The notes beneath the pieces were generated by a model that was given only the letters and a program-made list of their open reading frames with translations, ran no database searches and had not been told where the DNA came from. From a virus: DNA of 31,976 nucleotides. Positions 1-7,932 of the stretch are shown piece by piece; the first letter of the stretch is position 1; each line of letters opens with the position of its first letter. Both the position numbers and the translations under genes were made by a program. Where the stretch lies: positions 1-31,976 of IMG/VR virus record IMGVR_UViG_3300049737_000151; one strand, given 5' to 3'.

Positions 1-1
1 T

Positions 2-1885
2 ATTGCTAAGAAGTGGATATCTGATCAAAAGTCTTCTAGAAACAGAATGAATGAAAAATTAGACGCATCTGATTCAATGGGTAAGTGGATTGATGATTTC
101 CAGAAGTCTGATGCACCACAATTCAAAGGTAAGAATAAAAAGAAACGACGCCAAATGGCAGTCGCAGCAAAGTTGGATGCTATGGATGAGAAAACAGAAG
201 TAAGACAGGATAACGATATCGCTAAGAGGAAAGGCAGTCAACCTGCCAAGTACCACGCAGGTTTGAGTAAATCTACCAAACAAAAGCGGGATGCACAATT
301 CAAACGCCAATCGAAAATGTCTGATAGTAATCCAAAGGCATATAAACCAGCACCTGGAGATGCAACTGCGAAGACTAAACCTTCAAAGTATACAAAGTTT
401 GTTCAACGTATGATGGACGAAGAAGGGTTTGAGCCACACATGATGTACCACCCAAAGACTGGAAAGGGTATCATGGCGAAAAGGTATGCAGACCACGTTA
501 GACTCGACAAACTCGGTTACGTCCACGACAAGAAAGATGTTAAAGAAAAGGTAGAAGATGTCTTGGTTGATCCAAAGACTAAGAAAGACCCAATGGCTCT
601 ACCCAAAATAGGTAAACTTCGCAACGTACAGAAACGTGTCTCGAAACAACGTGTGAAAGATACCAAAGTATTCGATAAGATTAAAATTGACGAGAACGAA
701 CTTCCTAGATCAACTTCCTTAGATGAAGTTTCAATGTCAGATATCGTTAAATCCAAGACGATCTATAAAGACAAATATGCTCAAATGGCTAAATCAGTTC
801 TTGACGACTATAAGAAAGATAAAAAAAGTCGAGGCGGTAGAGCAAGGCATGATGTATATTTTTATGCAGGAAAACTACTTCGCAAGTTTAATTTGACAAA
901 CAAATTCAATACAAAGATTCTTGGTAAACAGGCAGTCGACCTATTAGGTGAAGAAGCCAAGTACGAACGAGGAACTCCTGAAGCTACTGCATATATGAAA
1001 GCGATGACTCCAGGAGAGCCAGGAAAAACTACTAAGAAAAATAAAACATCCTCAAAAAGACATTATAGAGTAGACGAGAAAAGTATCTGCGAAGAAGATG
1101 GTATAATGTGTGGCGAAGGTAAGTATTACTGTAGACAACGTAAAGCGTGTGTCGACATTCCCGAGGGGTATAAAGATCGCGGAGATGGATACATTGTCAG
1201 AGAAAGTGTTGCTGATGCAATAGAACACGTGAATAATTTGTACGCAGGTATTCTTGAGAATCTAGAGGATAATGGAAAACCAATTGTCGCTGAGCCAATG
1301 GACACTGCATTGACTGAAAAAGATATACGAGATATGATGCTTCAGGCAGACAACGTCACGATTGATGATATGGTAGACCTTGGAATATTAGAACCCGATG
1401 AAGTGGTAGAAGTAGAGGTAGATGACGAAGAAGGTAATTACGAAGATGACATTCAAGTCACAGAAGCATTAACACCTCTGGGAAGAATTAAACGTCGTCA
1501 GGCTGCAAGAAGAAACAAAACGAAATTAAAACTCGCACGCATTCGTGCATCGAAACGTGCAGGCGGTAACACTCGTATTAAAATGCGTGCTACTCGTGGT
1601 GCTAGAAATATGATGTATAAGCGTCTTCTTCGCGGAAGAGATAAGGCAGGTCTTCCACCAGCAGAAAAGGCAAGACTAGAAACTATGATTAAAAGGTTCC
1701 AACCCCTTATTTCTCGTATCGCTGTGAGGCTTATACCTCAGGTGCGCAAGGTTGAATTGAATCGTCTTAAAAACAAACGTGGAACAATGACCTCTCAGAA
1801 AGCGAAGAAGTTTTCTGTTAAGAAGGGCGGTAGTGTTTCTAAATATAAAGCAAAGAAATTTAAGATCAAAAAGGCAAAGAAATGA
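2..1885 (+). CDS. Basic, multi-motif phage protein, 5' end missing (probable virion-associated)
   Basis: The reading frame is open to the left edge of the window, so the gene starts upstream. The first ATG (47) has no ribosome binding site, and the codons before it encode a segment (AKKWISDQKSS) echoing the next one (GKWIDDFQKSDAPQF). This WI-DF-SD-P-F repeat type is one I associate with marine T4-like phage proteins. The protein is very rich in Lys and Arg. Counting from the ATG at 47, it has a cysteine cluster near residues 345-370 (four Cys in about 20 residues) and an acidic stretch near 440-465. The last 150 residues form a strongly basic domain ending in Lys-rich repeats. The downstream gene overlaps by ATGA. 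No enzyme motif is visible. A structural or DNA-packaging-associated role is inferred from position and charge only. Confidence 0.6.
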   Translation: MAKKWISDQKSSRNRMNEKLDASDSMGKWIDDFQKSDAPQFKGKNKKKRRQMAVAAKLDAMDEKTEVRQDNDIAKRKGSQPAKYHAGLSKSTKQKRDAQFKRQSKMSDSNPKAYKPAPGDATAKTKPSKYTKFVQRMMDEEGFEPHMMYHPKTGKGIMAKRYADHVRLDKLGYVHDKKDVKEKVEDVLVDPKTKKDPMALPKIGKLRNVQKRVSKQRVKDTKVFDKIKIDENELPRSTSLDEVSMSDIVKSKTIYKDKYAQMAKSVLDDYKKDKKSRGGRARHDVYFYAGKLLRKFNLTNKFNTKILGKQAVDLLGEEAKYERGTPEATAYMKAMTPGEPGKTTKKNKTSSKRHYRVDEKSICEEDGIMCGEGKYYCRQRKACVDIPEGYKDRGDGYIVRESVADAIEHVNNLYAGILENLEDNGKPIVAEPMDTALTEKDIRDMMLQADNVTIDDMVDLGILEPDEVVEVEVDDEEGNYEDDIQVTEALTPLGRIKRRQAARRNKTKLKLARIRASKRAGGNTRIKMRATRGARNMMYKRLLRGRDKAGLPPAEKARLETMIKRFQPLISRIAVRLIPQVRKVELNRLKNKRGTMTSQKAKKFSVKKGGSVSKYKAKKFKIKKAKK

Positions 1886-2475
1886 ACAATTTTAAAGATC
1901 ATTTAATTGAAGGTGCGTTAGCTGATAAAGCAAAGAAATCAGGTATCTCAGTTTCTACATTGCGTAAAGTTTACAATCGAGGTATGGCTGCATGGAAGAC
2001 TGGTCACCGACCAGGAACTACTCCACAACAATGGGGACATGCTCGTGTAAACGCATTCATCACCAAAAAGAAAAAAGGTGGTTTGAATCACGATACTGAT
2101 CTTGCCCACACTGAGTATGATGATAATATGGTTTTGGAAGATTCTTGCTGCGATGATTGCTCACATCTTGATGAAGTGTTGGATATAGAAGATGCGATCA
2201 TTATGGAAGACGGAGAAAAGAAAGGTGTTAAATTAAATAAAATTATCCGAACTTCTGAAAACCCAAATAAAAAATTCAAAGTGTATGTTCGCGATCCATC
2301 AACCAAGAAAATTAAAGTAGTTCGTTTCGGTGATCCTAATATGGAAATCAAACGAGACGATCCAGGAAGACGAGCAAACTTTAGAGCAAGACACGATTGT
2401 GCTAATAAGAAGGATAAGACTACAGCAGGTTATTGGTCTTGTCGTCAATGGTCTACCTCAAAGGTCGCAGATTAG
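1882..2475 (+). CDS. Conserved phage protein, basic, two-domain (function unknown)
   Basis: A 197-residue protein whose ATG overlaps the previous stop (ATGA), so the two are translationally coupled. The N-terminal part (about residues 1-75) contains the pattern GHRPGTTPQQWGHARVNAF followed by a Lys-rich patch. I associate this with small conserved domains of unknown function in marine phages. A Cys-Cys-Asp-Asp-Cys cluster and an acidic linker follow. The C-terminal 75 residues (KKFKVYVRDPSTKKIK, GDPNMEIKRDDPGRRANFRA, then two spaced Cys in AGYWSC) form a second conserved module that recurs in phage structural regions. No catalytic motif is recognised. It is the last gene before a strong intrinsic terminator. 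Confidence 0.65.
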   Translation: MNNFKDHLIEGALADKAKKSGISVSTLRKVYNRGMAAWKTGHRPGTTPQQWGHARVNAFITKKKKGGLNHDTDLAHTEYDDNMVLEDSCCDDCSHLDEVLDIEDAIIMEDGEKKGVKLNKIIRTSENPNKKFKVYVRDPSTKKIKVVRFGDPNMEIKRDDPGRRANFRARHDCANKKDKTTAGYWSCRQWSTSKVAD

Positions 2476-2499
2476 TACATTTAAATGTTTGATTGAACC

Positions 2500-2530
2500 A
2501 AAAAGAAGCCCCTTATGGGGCTTTTTCTTT
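2500..2530 (+). terminator. Intrinsic (Rho-independent) terminator
   Basis: A perfect 7-bp stem, AAGCCCC (2506-2512) and GGGGCTT (2517-2523), encloses a TTAT tetraloop. It is followed by a T-rich tract with one interruption and flanked upstream by A residues. It lies 25 nt after the stop of the 1882 gene and just before a late promoter, so it separates two transcription units. Confidence 0.9.
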
Positions 2531-2563
2531 ATGCGTATAAGTATAAGTGGAAGAAGTTGAGTT

Positions 2564-2571
2564 TATAAATA
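2564..2571 (+). promoter_or_regulatory. T4-type late promoter (TATAAATA)
   Basis: An exact match to the T4 late promoter octamer TATAAATA, in an AT-rich stretch after the terminator and 37 nt before the ATG at 2609. In T4 this element is read by RNA polymerase carrying gp55 with gp33/gp45. No -35 element is expected. Confidence 0.8.
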
Positions 2572-2608
2572 ATAATTATAAAAAGAATTATCCTAGGAGA
2601 TTACTATA

Positions 2609-4165
2609 ATGTCACTTGAGAAAGAAATCCGAGAAAAGTTACTTGCTGAAGCTGCAGATTACAAAAAGTTAGATCAGCTCGTGCGTCAAGGAATGCTTCC
2701 TTCTTCACAACTCCCTATGTTACATAGAGGGTTGGATAAAATGCAATCTGGTAAAGCATTGAACCCACAAGAAAGAGAAGCAGTAAACAAAGTAATGCAA
2801 TCTATGCTTTACATCGTTACTGGTGACAGTCAAGTCTTCCAAAAGGCAAAACAACATACTCAAAAAACTCGCTATCAAACTGAAGAAACTATCGTCGAAG
2901 GCGAAGAAATCTATGTTATGAAGAAGGGTTCTTTCCAACGTAAGGTTGATGGCGCCACTGCTGACCGAATGAAAAAACAAGGTTGGTCTATGATTGGTAA
3001 GGATAGCCGAGAAGAAGTTGAAGAACAAAACTATGTTGGTGCTAAAGGCGAGAAAGGTCAAGATTACCATAATGCTGGAACCTTTGATAAGAAAACTGCA
3101 GATATTCATGCTAAGAAAACCAAAGGTGTTGCACACAAAGACGTTTCTGGAAAATATGTTGTGAAGCACGGCAAAAATGCTAGTGTTGTTGAAGACTCAC
3201 TAGATGAGTATGGTATGATGAAAGCATCTGCCAAAGATGGATACAAAGCCAAATTCGACGCAATGCTGAAGAAAGCAGGTAAGTCTCTCAAAGATATGTC
3301 GGACGACGAAAAGAAAGAATTTTTCAATAAAGTTGATGCGTCTCATAAAGCAAAAGACGAATCAATTGAAGAAGGTTACGGAAAAAAGAAAAAGGCAAAA
3401 GAAGAAGCAGACATCAAAGAATATATCACAGGCAAGCAAGTCAAAATGGCTAAAGGTATCGCCTTTGATAAACGCCACAAGGGTGGTGATATGACTGGTG
3501 CTGTGAAAAAGATGGAGAAAATCAAAAAAGGATTATCTAACCATCCTGGAGCCCAAAAGGCATTGAAGACTGCAAACGAAGACGCAACCCATGTTGTAAA
3601 ATATACTGACAGCAAGGGTAAACATGTAAATTCCTCAAAACCAATGACATCTGACAAAGCTAAAGCACATGCCATGAAGGCGCAAAAGGTAGATAAAGTT
3701 GGTGGTAAGTACACAGTCCATGGTGTTAACGAAGATATGGCGAGTGATTCTGAAGAAATGCGAGCAAAGACGCAACGAAAACTGCAACGTCTTTCAAATA
3801 TGAAGGCTCGTCAAGAAAAGGAAACTGATAAGGGTTATCAAGCAGCACAGAAAGAAAGTGCAGCAGCAGACGCAAAAAGGGATGCTCGTGCTGATTCTAG
3901 GGGTTTGGCTCCAACTAAAAAGGACTCAACGCCTGCAAAACCTGCCGTAAAGAAAGACGATCATGGCGGTCATATAGTTATGCAACTACGCAAAGCTGTA
4001 ACAATAGACAAGCCAGTTAAATTTAAAGATGGATCTTCTCACAATGTAAGTAAGGCAGACGCTCATAAATATATGTCTAAATATATGAAAGCGAAACCTG
4101 CTGATAAAGAGAAGATGCATAGTGCGCATGACTCACACGATTCATTTCAAAGTCATCTTAAATAA
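2609..4165 (+). CDS. Lys-rich modular phage protein (probable late virion or scaffold-type protein)
   Basis: A 518-residue highly charged protein with a good ribosome binding site (AGGAG) and a late promoter upstream. The N-terminal 85 residues look globular and alpha-helical. After that come low-complexity Lys/Glu/Ala-rich linkers joining short repeated modules. These include beta-type segments (KYVVKHGKNASVVED, HVVKYTDSKGKHV, KYTVHGVNED) and a helical one (FDAMLKKAGKSLKDMSDDEK). The C-terminus has a His-rich helical tail (HSAHDSHDSFQSHLK). Modules like these are, from memory, common in marine T4-like phage proteins of unknown function. No enzymatic motif is seen. The late promoter and the neighbours support expression with virion genes; the role is unknown. 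Confidence 0.65.
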   Translation: MSLEKEIREKLLAEAADYKKLDQLVRQGMLPSSQLPMLHRGLDKMQSGKALNPQEREAVNKVMQSMLYIVTGDSQVFQKAKQHTQKTRYQTEETIVEGEEIYVMKKGSFQRKVDGATADRMKKQGWSMIGKDSREEVEEQNYVGAKGEKGQDYHNAGTFDKKTADIHAKKTKGVAHKDVSGKYVVKHGKNASVVEDSLDEYGMMKASAKDGYKAKFDAMLKKAGKSLKDMSDDEKKEFFNKVDASHKAKDESIEEGYGKKKKAKEEADIKEYITGKQVKMAKGIAFDKRHKGGDMTGAVKKMEKIKKGLSNHPGAQKALKTANEDATHVVKYTDSKGKHVNSSKPMTSDKAKAHAMKAQKVDKVGGKYTVHGVNEDMASDSEEMRAKTQRKLQRLSNMKARQEKETDKGYQAAQKESAAADAKRDARADSRGLAPTKKDSTPAKPAVKKDDHGGHIVMQLRKAVTIDKPVKFKDGSSHNVSKADAHKYMSKYMKAKPADKEKMHSAHDSHDSFQSHLK

Positions 4166-4168
4166 ATG

Positions 4169-4176
4169 TATAAATA
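4169..4176 (+). promoter_or_regulatory. T4-type late promoter (TATAAATA)
   Basis: An exact TATAAATA octamer beginning 3 nt after the stop of the 2609 gene and ending 41 nt before the ATG at 4218. The leader carries a strong AGGAGAG ribosome binding site. It probably drives the late unit from 4218 to about 6870. Confidence 0.8.
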
Positions 4177-4217
4177 GAAAGAATTAAACAAAACACTCAA
4201 TTTTAGGAGAGAAAAAA

Positions 4218-5009
4218 ATGTCAGGTTGGGGAATAAAAGACGATAAAACGTCAACAGGCACAATTGCTTGGTATAGGTCATCCATTACCAATTTACAAAC
4301 ACCTGGAGCTGTGACAGGGACAGGAACTGCCTTCACAACGGAAGCTGCAGTCGGTGATATTCTCACTGCCAATTCTATTGACTTTAGAATCACAGCTATT
4401 GCTTCCAATACAGCATGTACTGTAGTAGATGCAGATACATCCAATACACCATCATTGTCAGCAATTAGTGATGGTGAAAACTTCACTCTAAGTGAAAAGC
4501 CAAGCGGTATGATCAAAGCCAATAGTACATCAGGAGTTTCTTCTGAAACTATTTTTGGTGTTGATCAAGCGGAGGTTGCTGCTGCAACTGCCGATGGTAA
4601 AGGTATTGCTCAAACAGGATGGGTTAATGTTAAAACTGTAGCATCAGGTCGTATTGCTGCTGTTGATACAATCGGTGCAGCTGATACTGATCGTGCTGCA
4701 GGAACTTACATCCTAGACCCAAGCATGTACTCAACTGCTTCAAATGGCGTTGGTGCTAGGTTCCAAATTGTTGTTGCTCCATCAACTGGTGCTGCAACTG
4801 TAACTGTATTGAATCCAGGAACAGGTTTTGCCAACAATGAAGTTGTTACAGTTGCTGATGCGCAACTTGGTGGCGGTGGTGCTGCTGCTTTGACATTCGC
4901 TGTTGATGGCGTTACTGAACGCAAGCAATACGAAACACTTGTTGCTCTAGCAGATGGTTCTGCTTCAACAATGGGTGATGCTGAAGATACTGAATTCCCA
5001 GATTCTTAA
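4218..5009 (+). CDS. Predicted virion structural protein (beta-rich, Gly/Ala/Thr-rich)
   Basis: A 263-residue protein low in charge and rich in Ala, Gly, Thr and Val, typical of phage decoration, fibre or tail structural proteins. The start (MSGWGIKDDKTSTGTI) and the end (VALADGSASTMGDAEDTEFP) resemble a structural family I recall from marine T4-like phages. There, an N-terminal SGWG-KD motif and a C-terminal YETLVA...DAEDTEFPD motif frame a variable middle. A glycine-rich turn (LGGGGAAAL) lies near residues 217-226. Directly preceded by a late promoter and AGGAGAG ribosome binding site. The exact virion location is not determinable. Confidence 0.7.
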   Translation: MSGWGIKDDKTSTGTIAWYRSSITNLQTPGAVTGTGTAFTTEAAVGDILTANSIDFRITAIASNTACTVVDADTSNTPSLSAISDGENFTLSEKPSGMIKANSTSGVSSETIFGVDQAEVAAATADGKGIAQTGWVNVKTVASGRIAAVDTIGAADTDRAAGTYILDPSMYSTASNGVGARFQIVVAPSTGAATVTVLNPGTGFANNEVVTVADAQLGGGGAAALTFAVDGVTERKQYETLVALADGSASTMGDAEDTEFPDS

Positions 5010-5031
5010 TCGTAACTGAGGACTCTGAATA

Positions 5032-5487
5032 ATGGCTGATCAAAAACTAAGTGAATTAACTGCTGCGACTAGTGCTGCCCCTGCCGATAACTTATATCTG
5101 GTCAAGGGTGGCGCGAGTCAAAAGTTATCAATAGCAAATCTGTTTGCTGACGTTGACACTCCAGTCAAACTAGGCTCAACACTCACTTTTGATGAAACTG
5201 CAAATCGTGAAGTTATTAGTGGTGCTGGTGCTGTTTCTGTTACTAAGACTGTTACAGTTCTAGTCAGCCCAGCAGCATCGGGAACATTGACTATTGCTCC
5301 TGGAATTGAGGGGCAAATTAAATTTATTGTGATGGTAGCGAATACAACTAATAACACGTTGACCTTAGACGATACTGATCTTGGGCACGACACAGTTGTA
5401 TTCGATGGGCAAGGTGATACTGCTACTTTGATGTACTTAAATCAGAAGTGGTGGGTCGTTGGAGGCACTGCTGCAGTTACCAACTAA
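5032..5487 (+). CDS. Predicted virion/fibre-associated beta protein
   Basis: A 151-residue protein opening with MADQKLSELTAATSAAPADN, a start typical of short phage fibre or baseplate-associated beta proteins (K-I/L-S-E/D-L-T-A). Middle and C-terminal segments alternate hydrophobic and Thr/Asn residues (LTIAPGIEGQIKFIVMVANT, DTATLMYLNQKWWVVGG), consistent with a beta-helix or sandwich. It lies 22 nt after the previous virion-type gene with a GAGGACT-type ribosome binding site, in the same late unit. No enzymatic signature. Confidence 0.65.
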   Translation: MADQKLSELTAATSAAPADNLYLVKGGASQKLSIANLFADVDTPVKLGSTLTFDETANREVISGAGAVSVTKTVTVLVSPAASGTLTIAPGIEGQIKFIVMVANTTNNTLTLDDTDLGHDTVVFDGQGDTATLMYLNQKWWVVGGTAAVTN

Positions 5488-5503
5488 AAGAAAAAAATAT
5501 AAT

Positions 5504-5872
5504 ATGGAATTGACTGAATCAAATTTTTTGATCTATGCTATAAAAAAATACAATAACCCTCAATGCGAGGGAATGGAAGACTTAGAAGAAGACTTGAATA
5601 GATTCAAGTATCTCAAACGTCTTTTTCGTCGCTATGAGAAGAATGGTGTTTTAAGTGAAAGATTGATCATTAACCACCTAATAGTTTTGTACAATGTTTT
5701 TGGGACTAATGCAACTGAACTGTTGTTTTATAAAACAGACCCAGAACATTTTGCTATTTTAAAATCGTTTCTAGTTTACTTAAATAGAGTACCACTGGAA
5801 ACAATAGGCTCAAATGAATATTCAGATATTCCGCTAGATGCCAACATATTAGACGAATTAAGGAAACTATAA
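5504..5872 (+). CDS. Conserved T4-like marine phage protein, unknown function
   Basis: A 122-residue protein beginning MELTESNFLIYAIKKYNNPQ. The ATG at 5504 is preferred over an earlier in-frame ATG at 5459, which would overlap the previous gene and add residues with no family resemblance. The pattern NPQC...EDLNRFKYLKRLFRRYE...RLIINHLIVLYNVFG, ending in SDIPLDANILDELRKL, matches a small conserved helical family I recall from cyanophages and other marine T4-like phages. Its function is unknown. The stop overlaps the next start (TAATG). It lies in the late unit. Confidence 0.7.
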   Translation: MELTESNFLIYAIKKYNNPQCEGMEDLEEDLNRFKYLKRLFRRYEKNGVLSERLIINHLIVLYNVFGTNATELLFYKTDPEHFAILKSFLVYLNRVPLETIGSNEYSDIPLDANILDELRKL

Positions 5873-6405
5873 TGTCAAGGTTTGTAGATACAGTTGTAGC
5901 ATATAGACTCCTGCGAATGTTGGCAACTCCAATTGAACGCAGTGATGCGTTTAAACTTGGTATAATCGACAAAGACGGAAATAAGTTAAAAGATCCTGTC
6001 TCATCACAAGAAGCTGATTCTTATTCTCTCCTTCAGCGGTTTGTGTTCAAGGTTCAAAAGTCTCTTATGAAATCGCCCGATCGCAACGCAAAAAGATTGT
6101 TGACTTTTGCTGCTGCGATGGCTATACTAAAAGAGTATAGAGAGGATGATGAAGATAATATTGATGCGTTACTTGAAGTCTTTATGCAAGACGATGATGT
6201 AATAAAACAAGCGGAACTATTAGAGAGTTCTAATCTAATTTCATTTAACAACTTCGTATCAGAAGACCTCGCTGCAAATAATGCGGGTGGCGGTGCTGTT
6301 CATGGTATCGGAGTTGGACCAAAGGGCGAGCCTGGAAGAGATCCACGTGTCATGCCTCTCGTAAGAAGAAGGAAAAAGAAACGTGACGCAAAGCCCAGAA
6401 ACTAA
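5872..6405 (+). CDS. Conserved T4-like phage protein, unknown function
   Basis: A 177-residue protein starting MSRFVDTVVAYRLLRMLATP, with a helical N-terminal domain (FKLGIIDKDGNKL near residues 27-39) and an acidic middle. The C-terminal tail has a Gly-rich stretch (GGGAVHGIGVGPKGEPG) followed by a basic end (RRRKKKRDAKPR). This architecture recurs in T4-like phages as an uncharacterised protein. It overlaps the previous stop by 1 nt and the following GTG-started gene by 23 nt, implying coupled translation. No catalytic motif is seen. Confidence 0.7.
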   Translation: MSRFVDTVVAYRLLRMLATPIERSDAFKLGIIDKDGNKLKDPVSSQEADSYSLLQRFVFKVQKSLMKSPDRNAKRLLTFAAAMAILKEYREDDEDNIDALLEVFMQDDDVIKQAELLESSNLISFNNFVSEDLAANNAGGGAVHGIGVGPKGEPGRDPRVMPLVRRRKKKRDAKPRN

Positions 6406-6871
6406 AATAGCAGTTCTATCAACCGAAGTCGAGCAGATGAAAGATTTGTTCGGCAAGTTGGACGAGTCGATAGAAAAAATGGCTGATGCAGCAGGTGCCA
6501 TTCAACAAATGCTAGCAGTACACGATTCACAACTAGAAGACCAAGCAAAAGATTACGAAAATCTAGTACATCTCGTTGAGCAAAGGCGATTAGAAAGAGA
6601 TGAAAATTTAAAAGAACTTCATTCTCGAATCACCACAGGAAATAAAGAGATGGCCAAGGATATGCAAGATTTTGCATCCAGAGTTATGGATGCTCTTGAC
6701 GATTTAAAGCAATCTATTGAGATTAGAGACGAGAATATTCGTCAAGAACAAGAAGAACTCGAGAAACGAATAAATGAGTTAGAAAAAAGAGGTTACTTTA
6801 TGATGGGTGTTGCTGCCGTGGGTGGTTTTGTCGTAGGTGCTTTTGACTGGATCGCTGAAATCTTTTCCTAA
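6383..6871 (+). CDS. Coiled-coil protein with C-terminal membrane anchor
   Basis: A 162-residue protein with a GTG start at 6383 and an AAGGA-type ribosome binding site inside the preceding gene. Heptad-like charged helices run from about residue 5 to 135 (for example QEELEKRINELEKR). One hydrophobic segment follows at about residues 138-158 (MMGVAAVGGFVVGAFDWIAE), consistent with a C-terminal transmembrane anchor. Similar coiled-coil plus anchor proteins occur in marine T4-like phages with no assigned role. A lysis (spanin-like) or membrane-attachment function is possible but not shown. It is the last gene before the primase promoter. Confidence 0.65.
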   Translation: MTQSPETKIAVLSTEVEQMKDLFGKLDESIEKMADAAGAIQQMLAVHDSQLEDQAKDYENLVHLVEQRRLERDENLKELHSRITTGNKEMAKDMQDFASRVMDALDDLKQSIEIRDENIRQEQEELEKRINELEKRGYFMMGVAAVGGFVVGAFDWIAEIFS

Positions 6872-6879
6872 AATATCCC

Positions 6880-6908
6880 TTGCCTTTTCAACAAAAATAG
6901 TGCATAAT
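6880..6908 (+). promoter_or_regulatory. Sigma70-type promoter before the primase gene
   Basis: TTGCCT (6880-6885), a 17-bp spacer, then CATAAT (6903-6908). The predicted transcription start is near 6915, almost exactly at the ATG (6916). Confidence 0.6.
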
Positions 6909-6915
6909 ATGCATT

Positions 6916-7932
6916 ATGTCTTTATATGTCGATGTAAAATACCTTAACATGGCTTCCTCTCGCTTCGAGTTATTCAAGCGAAAGGGGGAGTATCTTTTTA
7001 ATGTCCGTTGCCCTATCTGCGGTGACTCTCAAAAGAACAAGCGCAAAATGCGTGGATACCTATTCAAGAGAAACAACGACCTTCTTTATAAATGTCATAA
7101 CTGTCAATGGTCTGGTTCTTTCGGCAAACTTCTTAAAGAAATAGATTCAGTCCTGTATAAACAGTATGTTTTAGAAAGATTTGCTGATGGTGAGACTGGA
7201 AAGGGTAAGGGGCATTCTAAACCTGAGAAGGTCATAGACTTCAAACCAAAATTTGAGAAAAAGACTCTCGTTGATCAGTTGATGGATAAGTTATCCATTC
7301 TTCCGAGAGATCACGAGGCAGTTGAATATGCCCTTGGTCGAGGTATACCAAAAGAATCCTTAGATCAACTATATTTCGTGGATAATGTCCAGAACGTAGC
7401 AAATCTAAACCCGAAGTATAAAGAATCAATTAAAACTACTGAGCCAAGACTTGCCATACCATTTATTGATGAGTATGGTAGGTTGACTGCTGTTTCGCTG
7501 CGAGGCATGCGAGGAGAGGCTCTAAGGTACATACTCGTAAAGGTAGACGAGGATGCTCCTACTGTCTTTGGTATGGACAAAGTCGATAAGAACAAGCCAG
7601 TTATCGTCGTTGAAGCACCACTTGACAGTTTATTCATCCCCAACTCTATTGCTTGTGCTGGCACTTCTTTCAACAAGATTGATGAGTTGGGGTTGAATAA
7701 GGATCAAACAACAATTGTATTTGACAATCAGCCTCGTAACAAAGAAGTTTGTAAACTGCTTGACAAATACATTAATCTGGGTTATAATGTAGTCATCTGG
7801 CCAAATAGTATCAGCGGTAAAGATATAAACGAAATGGAAAACGAAGGAATTGACTCGTATAAATTAATAATGGAAAACACTTTTTCTGGTCTTTCCGCAA
7901 AGGCAAAATACTCGTTATGGAGAAAAATATGA
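6916..7932 (+). CDS. DNA primase, T4 gp61-like
   Basis: A 338-residue protein close in length to T4 gp61. It should synthesise RNA primers for lagging-strand replication together with a gp41-type helicase, which is not in this window. An N-terminal zinc-binding domain is visible, with C32-x2-C35 and C60-x2-C63. The C-terminal half carries TOPRIM signatures: VIVVEAPLDSLF (E233, D237) and IVFDNQP (D270), followed by KDINEM. No ribosome binding site precedes the ATG, and the upstream promoter would start transcription about at the ATG. The N-terminus (YVDVKYLN) looks family-like, so this start is kept. The stop overlaps the thyX start (ATGA). Confidence 0.88.
   Translation: MSLYVDVKYLNMASSRFELFKRKGEYLFNVRCPICGDSQKNKRKMRGYLFKRNNDLLYKCHNCQWSGSFGKLLKEIDSVLYKQYVLERFADGETGKGKGHSKPEKVIDFKPKFEKKTLVDQLMDKLSILPRDHEAVEYALGRGIPKESLDQLYFVDNVQNVANLNPKYKESIKTTEPRLAIPFIDEYGRLTAVSLRGMRGEALRYILVKVDEDAPTVFGMDKVDKNKPVIVVEAPLDSLFIPNSIACAGTSFNKIDELGLNKDQTTIVFDNQPRNKEVCKLLDKYINLGYNVVIWPNSISGKDINEMENEGIDSYKLIMENTFSGLSAKAKYSLWRKI
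7760..7788 (+). promoter_or_regulatory. Perfect-consensus sigma70 promoter inside the primase gene
   Basis: TTGACA (7760-7765), exactly 17 bp, then TATAAT (7783-7788): both hexamers match consensus fully. It lies in the last 175 nt of the primase coding region, about 140 nt upstream of thyX, and would drive the thyX-nrdA-nrdB nucleotide operon independently of the primase promoter. Coding constraint in this stretch is a caveat, but a perfect match by chance is unlikely. Confidence 0.65.

Noticed and set aside
1310-1338. TTGACT-17-TATGAT promoter-like sequence
   Set aside because: It lies deep inside a late, virion-type gene with no early gene downstream; at least one mismatch in each hexamer makes chance occurrence plausible in AT-rich DNA.
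2720-3169. A 149-residue open frame on the minus strand
   Set aside because: A shadow of the Lys-rich gene at 2609; its Phe/Ser-rich composition is what antisense of Lys/Glu codons gives.
4706-5009. Low-complexity Ala/Gly/Val coding stretch as a possible repeat array
   Set aside because: It is amino-acid compositional bias in a structural protein; there is no tandem nucleotide repeat unit.
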